A stretch of 7,302 nt of DNA, from contig SKWE01000178.1 in NCBI GenBank assembly GCA_007129055.1, positions 1-7,302 of the forward strand, read 5' to 3'. The position numbers were made by a program, and so were the translations under genes. This stretch comes from Syntrophomonadaceae bacterium (GTDB taxonomy: Bacteria > Bacillota > Dethiobacteria > DTU022). The notes beneath the pieces are model-generated. The model searched no databases. It saw only the letters and a list, made by a program, of their open reading frames with translations, and was not told the DNA's origin. Shown here piece after piece: positions 6,762-7,302 of this stretch (positions within the stretch are counted from its first letter, which is position 1; each line of letters opens with the position of its first letter).

Positions 6762-7302
6762 GATGCCTGGCCTCCCTTAACCAGCTGAATAATTCTATTT
6801 GCCACTTCTTCTACCGCTTTGTTGGAAACATCAAAAACTGTGCAGCCAATTTTTTTCATGATCCTGCGAGCATATACAAGCTCTTCTTCTATCCGTTCCA
6901 CGGAAACATAGTTGGCACTATCGTCAAGACCTAACGCTTTAAGGCGTTCCTGTCGAATCTCTCTCAGTTGGTTAGGGTCAATAACCAGGCCAATAATTTT
7001 AGCGGGATCAATCCAGTATAGCTCTTCAGGCGGTTCAACCTCAGGAACCAATGGGAGGTTGGCAACCATAATTCCCTGGTGGGCAAGATACATGCTTAAA
7101 GGTGTTTTTGAAGTCCGGGATATACCAACCAGGACCACTTCGGCCTTGCTAAGCCCCCGTGGGTCTTTCCCATCATCATGCTTAACAGCAAACTCAACTG
7201 CAGCAACCCTGCGGAAATATGCTTCATCCATTTGGCGAACCCGCCCGGGCTTCAGACTCGGTTCCTTACAGGTGACCCTGCTGAAGGCCCCCATCAGCGA
7301 TC
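6758..7302 (-). CDS. ppsR: PPDK regulatory protein, bifunctional kinase/pyrophosphorylase (5' end cut off)
   Basis: This protein of the DUF299/PDRP family inactivates PPDK by ADP-dependent phosphorylation of a threonine near the catalytic histidine and reactivates it by phosphate-dependent removal, releasing pyrophosphate. The visible 181 residues match the C-terminal two thirds of a family that is normally about 270 long. The frame stays open to the right edge, so the ATG at 7294 is almost certainly internal (it aligns to the LGPL region) and not the true start. Counting from that methionine, motifs include PGRVRQMDEAYF (16-27), AVEFAVKHDDGKDPRGL (32-48), the P-loop GISRTSKT (57-64), and VANLPLVPEVEPPEEL (77-92), ending with DVSNKAVEEVANRI (155-168). 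It overlaps ppdK by 4 bases. The presence of intact PPDK next door identifies PPDK, rather than PEP synthase, as the target. The family name is also written as PDRP or YqfL. Confidence 0.96.
   Translation of the reverse strand, partial: SLMGAFSRVTCKEPSLKPGRVRQMDEAYFRRVAAVEFAVKHDDGKDPRGLSKAEVVLVGISRTSKTPLSMYLAHQGIMVANLPLVPEVEPPEELYWIDPAKIIGLVIDPNQLREIRQERLKALGLDDSANYVSVERIEEELVYARRIMKKIGCTVFDVSNKAVEEVANRIIQLVKGGQAS
6771..6777 (-). promoter_or_regulatory. Ribosome binding site that fixes the TTG start of ppdK
   Basis: AGGGAGG on the minus strand lies nine bases before the TTG at 6761, inside the final codons of the regulator gene. Together with the TTGA stop/start overlap it supports coupled translation of regulator and target. 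Confidence 0.82.

Noticed and set aside
7292..7294. ATG at 7294 as the true start of the PPDK regulator
   Set aside because: The frame remains open to the window edge and the family is about 90 residues longer at the N-terminus, so this methionine is internal.
1..7302. Mobile element, CRISPR array, phage or defence system
   Set aside because: No transposase, integrase, regularly spaced repeats or defence domain was found; all coding sequence is accounted for by four core or metabolic genes.

Overview
The window reads as a stretch of core chromosome from an anaerobic member of the Firmicutes (Clostridia-like). The evidence is the gene content and order: a PPDK regulatory protein followed by pyruvate phosphate dikinase, with DNA primase on the same strand. 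Strong AGGAGG-type ribosome binding sites, two TTG start codons and an iron-sulfur flavoprotein of the type common in anaerobes fit this. Species cannot be named from the sequence alone.

All four genes lie on the minus strand, so transcription runs from right to left. At the right edge (6758-7302) is the C-terminal two thirds of the bifunctional kinase/pyrophosphorylase that switches PPDK off and on. It overlaps the start of ppdK (4092-6761) by 4 bases. After an 88-base gap holding three short perfect palindromes comes a 694-residue flavin and iron-sulfur oxidoreductase (1919-4003). It joins a glutamate-synthase-small-subunit-like core to two [4Fe-4S] ferredoxin clusters and a C-terminal MvhD/FlpD-type domain. 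A 167-base intergenic region with a terminator-like hairpin separates it from dnaG (1-1751), whose 3' end runs off the left edge. The sigma factor gene rpoD, which usually follows dnaG in Firmicutes, would be expected just beyond that edge but is not visible.

The first two genes form a clear functional unit: PPDK interconverts pyruvate and PEP, and the regulator phosphorylates or dephosphorylates a threonine two residues before the catalytic histidine. Both residues are present. The oxidoreductase is the least expected gene. It probably moves electrons between a pyridine nucleotide, FAD and iron-sulfur centres, but its partner is not encoded here. DnaG looks like an ordinary, complete-looking housekeeping primase. 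I found no mobile element, CRISPR array, tRNA or rRNA. The region is largely ordinary core genome; the most notable items are the composite oxidoreductase and the palindrome cluster in front of it.
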